From Flavobacteriaceae bacterium (lineage in GTDB: Bacteria > Bacteroidota > Bacteroidia > Flavobacteriales > Flavobacteriaceae), in NCBI GenBank assembly GCA_030625995.1, contig DAOUPU010000011.1, positions 1-25,990 on the forward strand: a stretch of 25,990 nt of DNA, written 5' to 3'. Shown here one piece after another: positions 1-8,089 of the stretch (its first letter is position 1; the number at the start of each line of letters is the position of its first letter). The notes below the pieces were generated by a model. That model was given only the letters and a program-made list of their open reading frames with translations, was not told where the DNA came from and made no database searches. A program made the position numbers and the translations under genes.

Positions 1-724
1 AGTACTGTCACAAAATGATTCTGGAGTAGGTGTTAAAAATGGAATAAACTATTTTGGTAAGAAAAATTTTATAGGGAATTTTGCAATTCCATACGCTGTC
101 ATAAATGACGAAACATTCCTTAAAACACTTGACAATCGAAATTGGAGATCGGGAATTTCTGAAGCAATTAAAGTTGCCCTTATCAAAGATCTGGATTTTT
201 TTAGTTGGATTGAAAATCATACAGAAGCGCTTGTCAATAGAGATATGGAATGCATGAATGAACTTATATATCGCTGTGCAGAATTACATATGCAGCACAC
301 ACGTACTTCAGGTGACCCATTTGAACAGGGGTCATCCAGACCCTTAGATTTTGGGCATTGGGCTGCTCATAAACTGGAACAAGTATCGGAATATAAAATC
401 CTGCATGGTGAGGCCGTTTCTGCTGGAATCGCACTCGACAGTACCTATTCATTCTTAAAAGGCTATCTTAAAGAAGATGAGATTCAGCGTATATTAGATT
501 GTATTCTGAATCTAGGATTTACCATTTCTTATGAGCAATTAAATGAGCAAATGATTAGCGGTTTAGAGGAATTTAGAGAACATCTCGGAGGTCAATTAAC
601 CATAATGCTTCTCCAATCAATTGGCAAAGGCCTTGAAGTTCATGAAATGGATAATGAACTGGTATTAAAATCAATCGATTATATAAAACAGTACAGCACT
701 CAAAAAATAAGATCGAAATGTTAA
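1..724 (+). CDS. eboD: EboD, dehydroquinate-synthase-like sugar phosphate cyclase (5' truncated)
   Basis: The reading frame is open from base 2, so the gene starts left of the window; about 240 C-terminal residues are visible of a family usually near 380-400. The dehydroquinate synthase fold is clear: VLSQNDSGVGVKNGIN and GKKNFIGNF match the NAD/substrate-binding region, SEAIKVALIKD matches the Glu/Lys active-site helix, and DFGHWAAHKLE and LHGEAVSAG carry the two histidines used as metal ligands in AroB. It is probably not the shikimate enzyme: the motifs are divergent and the gene overlaps eboE by 7 nt and is followed by eboF, the order of the ebo cluster. In cyanobacteria that cluster is needed for export of a scytonemin precursor to the periplasm; EboD's own substrate is unknown. 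Identification rests on family similarity plus context. Confidence 0.85.
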   Translation, partial: VLSQNDSGVGVKNGINYFGKKNFIGNFAIPYAVINDETFLKTLDNRNWRSGISEAIKVALIKDLDFFSWIENHTEALVNRDMECMNELIYRCAELHMQHTRTSGDPFEQGSSRPLDFGHWAAHKLEQVSEYKILHGEAVSAGIALDSTYSFLKGYLKEDEIQRILDCILNLGFTISYEQLNEQMISGLEEFREHLGGQLTIMLLQSIGKGLEVHEMDNELVLKSIDYIKQYSTQKIRSKC

Positions 725-1926
725 TAGGAGAAAATTCACATTTAACTTATTGCACCAATATTCATCCCGGCGAAACATGGGAGCAGGTTTTTGAGAGTCT
801 AAAAAAATACTGTGTGTCCATAAAAAAAAGATTAGACTCTGATCGTCCCTTTGGTATAGGATTACGGTTGTCTCAAAAAAGTGCATCTCAATTACTTCAA
901 GGAAAAAAGCTTCCAACTTTTAAAAACTGGCTGGCATCAAATAATTTGTATGTTTTCACTATGAATGGTTTTCCGTATGGAGATTTTCATAATGTCATAA
1001 TTAAAGATAAAGTCCATACGCCGGACTGGACAACGAAAGAGCGGACAAACTATACTTCTGACCTGATAAAAATACTGACCTATTTACTCCCTGAGGGAAT
1101 TGAAGGAGGTATTTCAACCTCCCCCCTGTCCTATAAATTATGGTTTAATAGTGATAAAGAGATGGATAGAATAAAAGCAAAATCCACTATATCTTTAATA
1201 ACCCTAGTTATTCAGTTGGTGGAAATCAAAAATAATACAGGTAAATTAGTACATCTTGACCTTGAACCTGAACCTGATGGACTACTTGAAAATACACAAG
1301 AAGTTATAGATTTCTACAAAGATTTTTTATTAAAAATTGGTGCAATTGAACTTCAAAATATATTAAATTGCTCTATAAAAGAAGCGAAATTACACATCTT
1401 GGACCATATTCAAATTTGCTATGACGTTTGTCATTTTGCTTTAGCATATGAACATCCTGAAGATGTCATCAGACAGCTACAAAAAGAAGGCATCAAAATA
1501 GGAAAAATTCAAATAAGTGCAGCTTTGAAATGCGTAAAATCTAATAATGCATTACTCCCTAAGCAACAGCAAAGTTTACGCCAATTTGATGAGCCTACCT
1601 ATCTGCACCAGGCAGTTATAAGAGAGAAAGATGGTAAATTGAAACATTTTTCAGATCTGACTGCCGGAATAAAAGCAATGAACAATCCTGATTTCGAAGA
1701 GATTAGAACACATTTTCACGTTCCTGTTTTTGTGTCTGGATTTGAAGCCTTAGACGCCACACAAGATGATATAATCGACACATTAAATCTTTGGAAAAAA
1801 AATAAGTTTAGCAATCATCTCGAGGTTGAAACATATACCTGGGCAGTTTTACCTAAACATTTACAAACCGATCTCACTAGTTCTATAGTTAGGGAATTAG
1901 AATGGGTACGAAAACTACTAAACTAA
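718..1926 (+). CDS. eboE: EboE, xylose-isomerase-like TIM-barrel protein
   Basis: 402 aa, full length for the family. The N-terminus HLTYCTNIHPGETW is a hallmark of EboE-type proteins. The body looks like an AP-endonuclease-2/xylose-isomerase TIM barrel: HLDLEPEPDG (Glu183/Glu185), a YDVCH motif (Asp236, His239), HFHVPVF, and VETYTWAVLP near the C-terminus (Glu371) provide the acidic and histidine side chains normally used to bind divalent metal. No signal peptide or membrane segment is seen, so it is probably cytoplasmic. The ATG lies within the last codons of eboD (7-nt overlap), which suggests translational coupling. The reaction is not known. The family and ebo membership are well supported; a sugar- or cyclitol-handling role is inference from the fold. 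Confidence 0.87.
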   Translation: MLIGENSHLTYCTNIHPGETWEQVFESLKKYCVSIKKRLDSDRPFGIGLRLSQKSASQLLQGKKLPTFKNWLASNNLYVFTMNGFPYGDFHNVIIKDKVHTPDWTTKERTNYTSDLIKILTYLLPEGIEGGISTSPLSYKLWFNSDKEMDRIKAKSTISLITLVIQLVEIKNNTGKLVHLDLEPEPDGLLENTQEVIDFYKDFLLKIGAIELQNILNCSIKEAKLHILDHIQICYDVCHFALAYEHPEDVIRQLQKEGIKIGKIQISAALKCVKSNNALLPKQQQSLRQFDEPTYLHQAVIREKDGKLKHFSDLTAGIKAMNNPDFEEIRTHFHVPVFVSGFEALDATQDDIIDTLNLWKKNKFSNHLEVETYTWAVLPKHLQTDLTSSIVRELEWVRKLLN

Positions 1927-1943
1927 TAGATACAAAATTAATT

Positions 1944-3323
1944 ATGAGGAAGACGGTTGTTATCGATATCGTAGGATTATCAAATTCCTTGCTTAACGAC
2001 GAAAGCCTGTTTATTACTCGATGGATTAGGGACAAGAATGTTTCTAAAATAAAACCTATGCTTCCGGCGGTAACTTGCTCTGTCCAATCTACTTATTTAA
2101 CCGGAAAACTACCTGATGAACATGGTATTGTAGCAAATGGCTGGTATTTTAAAGAAGAGTGTGAAGTGAAGTTGTGGAGACAATCCAATCACTTGGTTCG
2201 AGCACCTAAAATTTGGGATATGGCAAAAGATATCGATCCTGATTTTACCTGTTCTAATATGTTTTGGTGGTACAATATGTACTCCAATTCTGATTTTAAT
2301 GTAACTCCCCGTCCTCAGTATTGGGCTGACGGACAAAAAAAACCGGACTGCTATACAAAACCTACTAATTTAAGAGATCGGTTACAAGATAAGTTAGGTA
2401 CTTTTCCTCTATTTAATTTTTGGGGACCAAATACCAGCATTAAATCTACGAAATGGATTGCTGATGCATCTAAATTAGTTCACAACTGGTACGAGCCAAC
2501 CCTACAATTGATTTATTTACCTCATTTGGACTATGTACTTCAAAAACACGATAACCAAAAAGTGATCTCAGAAAACATTAAAGAGCTGGATGCCGTTTTT
2601 GAGGATCTGATCACGTTCTATGAAAAGAAAGGAATTTGCCCTATCGTACTTTCTGAATACGGTATTCATCCGGTAAAAGCTCCCATACATATTAATAGAA
2701 TTTTAAGAGAAAATGGTTTTATTAAGGTACGGAGTGAAAGTGGTCTGGAAAAACTCGATGTTGGACTAAGCGATGCCTTCGCTATGGCGGATCACCAGAT
2801 AGCACATGTTTATATAAACGATCTGGACAAGATTGAAGAAATTAAAAAAATACTAAAAAAATACCCGGAAATAGATTTGGTCCTGGACAAAAATGAGCAA
2901 GTCAAATTCAATCTTAATCATGAACGTTCAGGTGATCTAGTTGCTGTTGCGAAAAAAGAGTTTTGGTTTAGCTATTACTTCTGGAAAAATGACAAAAAAG
3001 CACCTGATTTTGCCAGAATGGTTGATATCCATAATAAGCCAGGTTATGATCCGGTTGAATTGTTTACAGACCCGGAAAAAAAATTTATGGCAGGTAGAAT
3101 AGGTTGGAAATTACTTCGTAAAAAATTAGGCTTCAGAACATTATTAAATGTTATACCTTTAAACGCAAATTTAGTTAAAGGCTCCCACGGAGCAGTGAAT
3201 ATAAGTGATGAATATTATCCATTATTTATCCGAAAAGAAGAAAGCACTAACAGTGAAAAAGGAAATAAATATTTAGAACCAACTACAATATGCAATCTAA
3301 TTCTAGATCATATTTTTAAGTAA
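1944..3323 (+). CDS. eboF: EboF, alkaline phosphatase / nucleotide pyrophosphatase superfamily protein
   Basis: 459 aa from the ATG at 1944, 17 nt after the eboE stop. A longer frame from 1902 would overlap eboE and adds 14 poorly conserved residues, so I prefer MRKTVVIDIVGLS, which begins directly with the first strand. The order fits the phosphodiesterase/phosphatase superfamily: Asp8 in VVIDIVG, the nucleophile Thr44 in PAVTCSVQSTYLTGKLPDEHG, Asp196 and His202 in the second metal site, and a late His415 in KGSHGAVN. The usual SDHGM motif is replaced by SEYGIHP (Glu238, Tyr239), so the metal site is altered. No signal peptide is evident. It is the terminal gene of the ebo cluster; a hydrolase or transferase acting on a phosphorylated precursor is plausible, but the substrate is unknown. 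Confidence 0.85.
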   Translation: MRKTVVIDIVGLSNSLLNDESLFITRWIRDKNVSKIKPMLPAVTCSVQSTYLTGKLPDEHGIVANGWYFKEECEVKLWRQSNHLVRAPKIWDMAKDIDPDFTCSNMFWWYNMYSNSDFNVTPRPQYWADGQKKPDCYTKPTNLRDRLQDKLGTFPLFNFWGPNTSIKSTKWIADASKLVHNWYEPTLQLIYLPHLDYVLQKHDNQKVISENIKELDAVFEDLITFYEKKGICPIVLSEYGIHPVKAPIHINRILRENGFIKVRSESGLEKLDVGLSDAFAMADHQIAHVYINDLDKIEEIKKILKKYPEIDLVLDKNEQVKFNLNHERSGDLVAVAKKEFWFSYYFWKNDKKAPDFARMVDIHNKPGYDPVELFTDPEKKFMAGRIGWKLLRKKLGFRTLLNVIPLNANLVKGSHGAVNISDEYYPLFIRKEESTNSEKGNKYLEPTTICNLILDHIFK

Positions 3324-3610
3324 TTTCTAATTAAAATATTCTTTAATTATTAATGATACTTCAGTAAATTTTTTCACCTTAATAAATAGTAAAATATATG
3401 AATTTAAATTATTCACTTTTGATTATAAACTGATTGTTATTTCGGATCTAAAAACTTATATCAACCATAAATTGCTTATAATCCATTATTAATGGATATA
3501 ATTTAACAAATTTAATTTTAAATATAACACTATCATTGCATTTGAATCTTCTAATCTTAAAAGAATCTGTAACAAGACCAGAACATCTAAAACATTTAAT
3601 TAAAAGTACT
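3324..3610. other. AT-rich intergenic region between eboF and the large lipoprotein gene
   Basis: This 287-bp stretch is very AT-rich and shows no credible gene. A small perfect palindrome lies at 3481-3497 (arms ATCCATT / AATGGAT, 3-nt loop). No hairpin followed by a T-run is seen after eboF, so its terminator is not obvious. No exact TAnnTTTG element is present; the nearest are CACTTTTG and TGCATTTG upstream of the next gene, each with one mismatch and no well-placed TTG partner. The long frame that begins at 3536 runs through this region, but its first 25 residues lack signal-peptide character. Confidence 0.5.
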
Positions 3611-6600
3611 ATGACCAAATTAGTGAAGTTAATCTTAATTCTCCTGGTAATCAATATATTATCATCTTGCAGTTCAAAAGAGGAAAAAGTGTTGGTATTT
3701 AGTAAAACAACCGGATTTAGACACGGCTCTATAGAAACAGGTATTAAAGTTGTAAAAAAAATAGGTTCTGAAAACGGGTTTAAAGTTGATGCTACAGAAG
3801 ATGCCTCTTATTTTACAGAGGAAATTTTAAAACAATATTCCACGATAATATTTTTGAACACAACCAATGATGTTTTAAATGGCGTACAACAGGCCGAAAT
3901 GGAACGGTATATACAAGCCGGAGGTGGATTTGTTGGAATTCATGCCGCAACAGATACGGAATATGAGTGGCCATGGTACAATAAACTTGTAGGAGCTTAT
4001 TTTAAAAGTCATCCCAGAGTTCAGGATGCAACACTTGATATAATTGACAAAAAGCATCCTTCAACAGAATTTCTTGGAGACACATGGGTAAAGGCAGATG
4101 AATGGTATAACCTCAAATCTATCAATCCCGATCTAAATGTATTGATCAAAATTGATGAAAAAACTTATGAAGGTGGTGAAAATGGGGATGATCACCCCAT
4201 CTCATGGTACCATGAATATGACGGAGGGAGGGCATTTTATACTGTTATGGGACATACTAATGAAACCTTTAACGATCCTGTTTTCCAAAAGCACTTATTA
4301 GGTGGGATAAAATATACTATTGGAAAAAATAATTTGGATTACACATTAGCAAAAACGGAACGTATTCCACCGGAAAGCAGATTCACTAAAGAAGTCCTTG
4401 ATTTTAACCTTAAAGAACCGATGGAATTAGATGAATTACCCGGTAGAGGAATTCTATTTATTGAACGCCAAGGAGGTGTAAAAGTATATGATTTCAAAAC
4501 TGAGGAAACCAAGACGATAGCAGAGCTTGATATTTTTATAGGAAATGAAGATGGATTATTAGGACTTGCAGTAGATCCTGATTATCAAAATAATAACTGG
4601 ATCTACCTATTCTACTCTGTAGCAGGAGATGACCCCATACAGCATATTTCCAGATTTGATCTTATTGGAGATAATCTCGATCTGGAATCAGAAAAGGTTC
4701 TGATTGTTATCCCTACAATCAGAAAATGTTGTCATAGTGGCGGGTCTTTAGAATTTGGTCCGGAAGGTAATTTATTTATTACAGTTGGTGATAATACCAA
4801 CCCTTTTGAATCTTCCGGTTTTGCTCCAATTGATGAACGAGAAGGAAGAGCTTTATGGGATGCTCAAAAATCTGCAGCGAACACAAATGATCTAAGAGGA
4901 AAAATACTGAGAATTAAACCAAAGGATGATGGCACCTACTCTATTCCCAAAGGTAATCTTTTCCCCGAAGGCACTTCAAATACCAGACCTGAAATATATA
5001 TAATGGGCTGTCGCAACCCATTTAGACACTCTATTGACAGTAAGACCGGATTTGTTTATTGGGGAGATGTAGGGCCTGATGCCGGCAAAGGAAATCCTGA
5101 TAGAGGACCTCACGGAATGGGAGAATTTGATCAGGCAAAAAAAGCAGGTAATTATGGTTGGCCATATACCCGAGGAAATAATCAGGTTTATAACAAATAT
5201 AATTTTGCAACGGAAACTTCCGGTGACAAATTTGATCCAAATAATTTGATCAATAGTTCCCCGAATAATACGGGAATAAAAAATCTGCCACCGGCTCAGG
5301 AATCTTTTGCTTGGTATTCATATATCGATTCTGAAGAATTTCCCTGGATAGGATCCGGAGGAGTAAATCCCATGGCAGGACCGGTATTCCATGCTTCCAA
5401 TTTTAAAGGTAAAGAAACATTTCCTGCCTATTTTGAGAATAAACTCTTTTTATATGAATGGATGAGAGATTGGATCTATGTGATCAGTTTTGATGAAAAT
5501 TATAATATGATAAAGGCCGATCCTTTTATGCCAAATACTGAATTTTCACATCCAATGGATATGATATTTGGCTCAGATGGCAATATGTATGTTTTGGAAT
5601 ATGGTCAAAAATGGTTCTCTCAGAATTTAGACGCTCGATTAAGCAGGATCAGTTATATACCGGGAAACAGAACTCCTGTAGCAAAAATTACCAAAGACAA
5701 AGAGGTAGGCTCCCAGCCATTAACTGTTCAATTTTCAGGATCCGAGTCCTTTGATCATGACCATGACGAACTTACCTATGCATGGTCATTTACTTCTGAT
5801 AAGATACAATCTACAGAAGCCGATCCGAGTTTTACATTTAAAGATTCGGGTACATTTACGATTCACCTGACTGTAACGGATACTGACGGAGAAAGTTCGA
5901 AGACGAGCACAAAATTACTGGTTGGTAATGATACCCCTGAAATGACAATTGAAATTGATCCTGAAGGCGAAAAGTATTGGGATAAAAGGATAGTTGATTA
6001 TAAAATTACTGTTAGCGACAAACAAGATGGTAATACTACAAACGGAAGCATCGACCCTAAAGATGTGAAAGTAACCTTTACTTATATTCCTGTTGGACAA
6101 GATATTGTACAAGCAACTGTTGGACATCAACAGAACAATATCCCGGAAGGCAAAACTTTAATTGATGGATCCGACTGCAAGGCTTGTCATGATATCAATA
6201 TAAAGGTCAACGGTCCTAGTTATACGAATATTTCATTAAAATATACTGATAAAGACAAAGATTATTTAGTAAGCAAGGTAATTAAGGGAGGTTCAGGTGT
6301 ATGGGGTGAAACAATGATGCTAGCTCATCCGCAATTAAAAGTTGAAGAAGTTGATAAAATTGTGAATTATATTCTTTCCTTGAATCCCGATAAAAAATCT
6401 ACAACCAAGTCCCTGGCATTGAAAGGAAAACTTAAATTTAATCAACATCTGGGATCTGATGATATTGGTATATATGTACTAATGGCCTCTTACCTTGACA
6501 AGGGTAATTCCGGACAAGAAAATTCGGCCTTAGCAGTTAGAAAGAAAATTGTTTTCAATTCTTATAAAATCGAAGCAGAAGATGCCAACGGAAAAAGCAA

Positions 6601-6961
6601 AGGAGGTATTAGAGCAATGGGATCCAATAGTTATATGGGAATGATCACGCATGATTCTTATTTGAGATTTGATAATATTGATTTAAAGAATTTAAAAAGT
6701 CTGACTTTTGCAGCTATGTATAATGAAAATCATAAATATAAAGGTATCGTAGAAATCAGAGAAGATAGTGTAACAGGAAAAATAATTGGTCAGACCAATC
6801 TGGGATATTTTAATAAAGACAAAAAAGGTAAAAAATACTATACGATTCCTGTTGAACCAACCAAAGCAAAAAGTTCACTGTATCTGGTATTTAAAAATCA
6901 GGAAGATAAAAAGCAACTTATAGCTAAAGCTAATTGGATCTTATTGAATTACGATCATTAA
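3611..6961 (+). CDS. Large lipoprotein: ThuA-like, sugar dehydrogenase propeller, PKD, cytochrome c and CBM-like domains
   Basis: 1116 aa from the ATG at 3611, chosen because it opens a lipoprotein signal (hydrophobic stretch, then LSSC with Cys20). Domains in order: a ThuA-like glutamine-amidotransferase fold at about 26-240 (TGFRHGS, GIHAATDTEYEW); a glucose/sorbosone-dehydrogenase-like six-bladed propeller at about 270-685, with His375 in CCHSGGSLEFGPEG; a PKD domain at about 686-775; a class I cytochrome c domain at about 840-926 with haem motif CKACH at 856-860 and likely axial Met902 or Met903; and a C-terminal beta-sandwich from about 980 (YKIEAEDANG) resembling CBM6. It should be anchored in the outer or inner membrane facing the periplasm or surface, oxidising a sugar and passing electrons to its own haem. 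PQQ dependence is a family expectation, not shown. No partner gene is adjacent. Confidence 0.88.
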   Translation: MTKLVKLILILLVINILSSCSSKEEKVLVFSKTTGFRHGSIETGIKVVKKIGSENGFKVDATEDASYFTEEILKQYSTIIFLNTTNDVLNGVQQAEMERYIQAGGGFVGIHAATDTEYEWPWYNKLVGAYFKSHPRVQDATLDIIDKKHPSTEFLGDTWVKADEWYNLKSINPDLNVLIKIDEKTYEGGENGDDHPISWYHEYDGGRAFYTVMGHTNETFNDPVFQKHLLGGIKYTIGKNNLDYTLAKTERIPPESRFTKEVLDFNLKEPMELDELPGRGILFIERQGGVKVYDFKTEETKTIAELDIFIGNEDGLLGLAVDPDYQNNNWIYLFYSVAGDDPIQHISRFDLIGDNLDLESEKVLIVIPTIRKCCHSGGSLEFGPEGNLFITVGDNTNPFESSGFAPIDEREGRALWDAQKSAANTNDLRGKILRIKPKDDGTYSIPKGNLFPEGTSNTRPEIYIMGCRNPFRHSIDSKTGFVYWGDVGPDAGKGNPDRGPHGMGEFDQAKKAGNYGWPYTRGNNQVYNKYNFATETSGDKFDPNNLINSSPNNTGIKNLPPAQESFAWYSYIDSEEFPWIGSGGVNPMAGPVFHASNFKGKETFPAYFENKLFLYEWMRDWIYVISFDENYNMIKADPFMPNTEFSHPMDMIFGSDGNMYVLEYGQKWFSQNLDARLSRISYIPGNRTPVAKITKDKEVGSQPLTVQFSGSESFDHDHDELTYAWSFTSDKIQSTEADPSFTFKDSGTFTIHLTVTDTDGESSKTSTKLLVGNDTPEMTIEIDPEGEKYWDKRIVDYKITVSDKQDGNTTNGSIDPKDVKVTFTYIPVGQDIVQATVGHQQNNIPEGKTLIDGSDCKACHDINIKVNGPSYTNISLKYTDKDKDYLVSKVIKGGSGVWGETMMLAHPQLKVEEVDKIVNYILSLNPDKKSTTKSLALKGKLKFNQHLGSDDIGIYVLMASYLDKGNSGQENSALAVRKKIVFNSYKIEAEDANGKSKGGIRAMGSNSYMGMITHDSYLRFDNIDLKNLKSLTFAAMYNENHKYKGIVEIREDSVTGKIIGQTNLGYFNKDKKGKKYYTIPVEPTKAKSSLYLVFKNQEDKKQLIAKANWILLNYDH

Positions 6962-6969
6962 GCTAAACA

Positions 6970-7000
6970 GACCTGTCAGGTTTTAAAAACCTGTCAGGTC
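6970..7000. repeat. Palindromic repeat between convergent genes, probable bidirectional terminator
   Basis: Two copies of the self-palindromic unit ACCTGTCAGGT flank a TTTTAAAA-type core. The whole element can fold as a long stem with a single mismatched T at the centre of each unit, and each strand supplies a T-run inside or next to the stem. It lies 9 nt after the stop of the + strand lipoprotein gene and 5 nt from the stop of the - strand gene at 7006, exactly where a shared terminator is expected. Units of this type recur between genes in flavobacterial genomes, to my recollection; no second copy is visible in this window. Confidence 0.65.
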
Positions 7001-7005
7001 AATAA

Positions 7006-7590
7006 TTATAAAGTATTTAATAGTTCTTCTAAATCAGATCTTTTCTTATAGTCAGGATCATAATGCACATATAAAAATCTACCATTGGAATCAATTAAGT
7101 AAGTTGCCGGAACAGGTAAAACGTTGTTGTTTTCAATATTGTATTCCGCTACTTTTTTTGAAACAAAGTTGTAATAACTTGGTATATTTTCTTTGTTAAC
7201 TTCATAGGCGACCCCGAAGTCATTCATAATTTTATTTCCAACATCATGAACAATGGAAAAATTTACCTTTGCCTTTTCTGATGTTTCCATCGTTTTTTCA
7301 ACGGTCTCAGGGCTGACGACAATAACATACACTCCCTTTTTTACAAACTCATCTATATGTTTTTGCACCGAAGTCAGATGTTTTCTACAATGAGGGCACC
7401 AATAACCACGATAAAAAACCAATAATATTTTATGGCCCTTTAAAATATCAGCAGAACTGATCGCCTTTCCATTCTGGTCTACTCCATCAATATCCGGTGC
7501 CGTATCACCAATCTTAAAGCTCTCCGGATTAATTTGAGCGCTTATATGAATTGAAAAAATACAAATAACAATTAATAAAAATTCCTTCAT
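7006..7590 (-). CDS. Secreted peroxiredoxin-like / AhpC-TSA thioredoxin-fold protein
   Basis: 194 aa. The ATG at 7590 is preferred over the TTG two codons upstream because it begins the signal peptide (MKEFLLIVICIFSIHISA, cleavage probably before QINPE). The mature part has the redoxin fold: FKIGDTAPDI, then VFYRGYWCPHCRKHL with Cys65 and Cys68, a middle helix-strand region, and VPATYLIDSNGRFLY, which contains the cis-Pro of the thioredoxin fold. The CxxC pair suggests thiol-disulphide exchange or peroxide reduction in the periplasm. Whether it acts as a peroxidase or as a TlpA/ResA-like reductant cannot be decided here. It lies 40 nt downstream of the DUF962 gene and is probably cotranscribed with it. 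Confidence 0.8.
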   Translation of the reverse strand: MKEFLLIVICIFSIHISAQINPESFKIGDTAPDIDGVDQNGKAISSADILKGHKILLVFYRGYWCPHCRKHLTSVQKHIDEFVKKGVYVIVVSPETVEKTMETSEKAKVNFSIVHDVGNKIMNDFGVAYEVNKENIPSYYNFVSKKVAEYNIENNNVLPVPATYLIDSNGRFLYVHYDPDYKKRSDLEELLNTL

Positions 7591-7630
7591 GAGCAAAGTT
7601 TTACTTGTTGGAATCTTAGACGTAAGAAAA

Positions 7631-7963
7631 TTATTGGTTTACATTTTTATCTCTGGAAGTATCCATTGCTATTTTACCAAATAGAATATGAAAATACATT
7701 TTAAAATCAGAGGCTAAACTCCATAAAGGATATTGAAAAGTGGCGGGTTTATTCTTTTCAAAGATCAAATGTCCTATCCATGCAAAACCATATCCGGCAA
7801 TTGGCACAAAGATCCACAGCAAAGGTTTGTGAATGTAAATAGCCAAAAATGCCAATAAAAAAACCAAAGTGGTTCCGATAAAATGTAATAATCTACAGGT
7901 CTTATTGCTGTGTTCAGATAAGTAAAATATATAAAATTCGTTAAAGGTTTTAATTCTATTCAT
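7631..7963 (-). CDS. DUF962 / Mpo1-like family membrane protein
   Basis: 110 aa, the usual length of compact bacterial members. The family signature is visible: FYLSEHSNKTCRLLHFIGT (His18, His27), a hydrophobic helix at about 30-44, a second at about 48-68 ending in WIGHLIFEKNKPATF (His65), then a conserved SLASDFKMY stretch. The yeast relative Mpo1 is an iron-dependent dioxygenase that oxidises 2-hydroxy fatty acids in phytosphingosine breakdown, using histidines from these motifs. A related fatty-acid alpha-oxidation role here is inference; it is of some interest because many Bacteroidota make sphingolipids or sulfonolipids. It is the first gene of a likely two-gene operon with the redoxin-like gene. 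Confidence 0.82.
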   Translation of the reverse strand: MNRIKTFNEFYIFYLSEHSNKTCRLLHFIGTTLVFLLAFLAIYIHKPLLWIFVPIAGYGFAWIGHLIFEKNKPATFQYPLWSLASDFKMYFHILFGKIAMDTSRDKNVNQ

Positions 7964-8057
7964 GATTAATTATATAAGGCATTTCTTAAAAATATTCTCA
8001 TTTTTGATGCTGATGAGGCATATTCAAATACCGTTTCCAACAAATGGGTGTAATTCA

Positions 8058-8088
8058 CAAAATTATTGCTAAAAAGAGCCCTTAACAA
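8058..8088 (-). promoter_or_regulatory. Candidate Bacteroidota sigma-A promoter for the DUF962-redoxin operon
   Basis: Read on the - strand, TTG (8088-8086) is followed after 20 nt by TAATTTTG (8065-8058), an exact match to the Bacteroidota -33 TTG / -7 TAnnTTTG pattern. It lies between the bioB stop and the DUF962 start, pointing at DUF962, and would give a leader of about 90 nt. In AT-rich DNA such matches arise by chance, so confidence is moderate. Confidence 0.42.
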
Positions 8089-8089
8089 T

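Noticed and set aside
1..724. Shikimate-pathway 3-dehydroquinate synthase (aroB)
   Set aside because: The fold matches, but the overlap with eboE and eboF and the divergent motifs favour EboD; the missing 5' end leaves some doubt.
1902..1943. Upstream start for eboF overlapping eboE
   Set aside because: The extra 14 residues have no conserved character and overlap eboE by 25 nt; the ATG at 1944 begins with the first beta strand of the fold.
3536..3610. 25-residue N-terminal extension of the large lipoprotein
   Set aside because: It would bury the lipoprotein signal peptide; the ATG at 3611 gives a normal signal with a lipobox.
8066..8088. Weak hairpin after bioB as a terminator
   Set aside because: The stem relies on several G-U pairs and the T-run is inside the loop; the same bases fit a promoter better. 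No clear bioB terminator was found.
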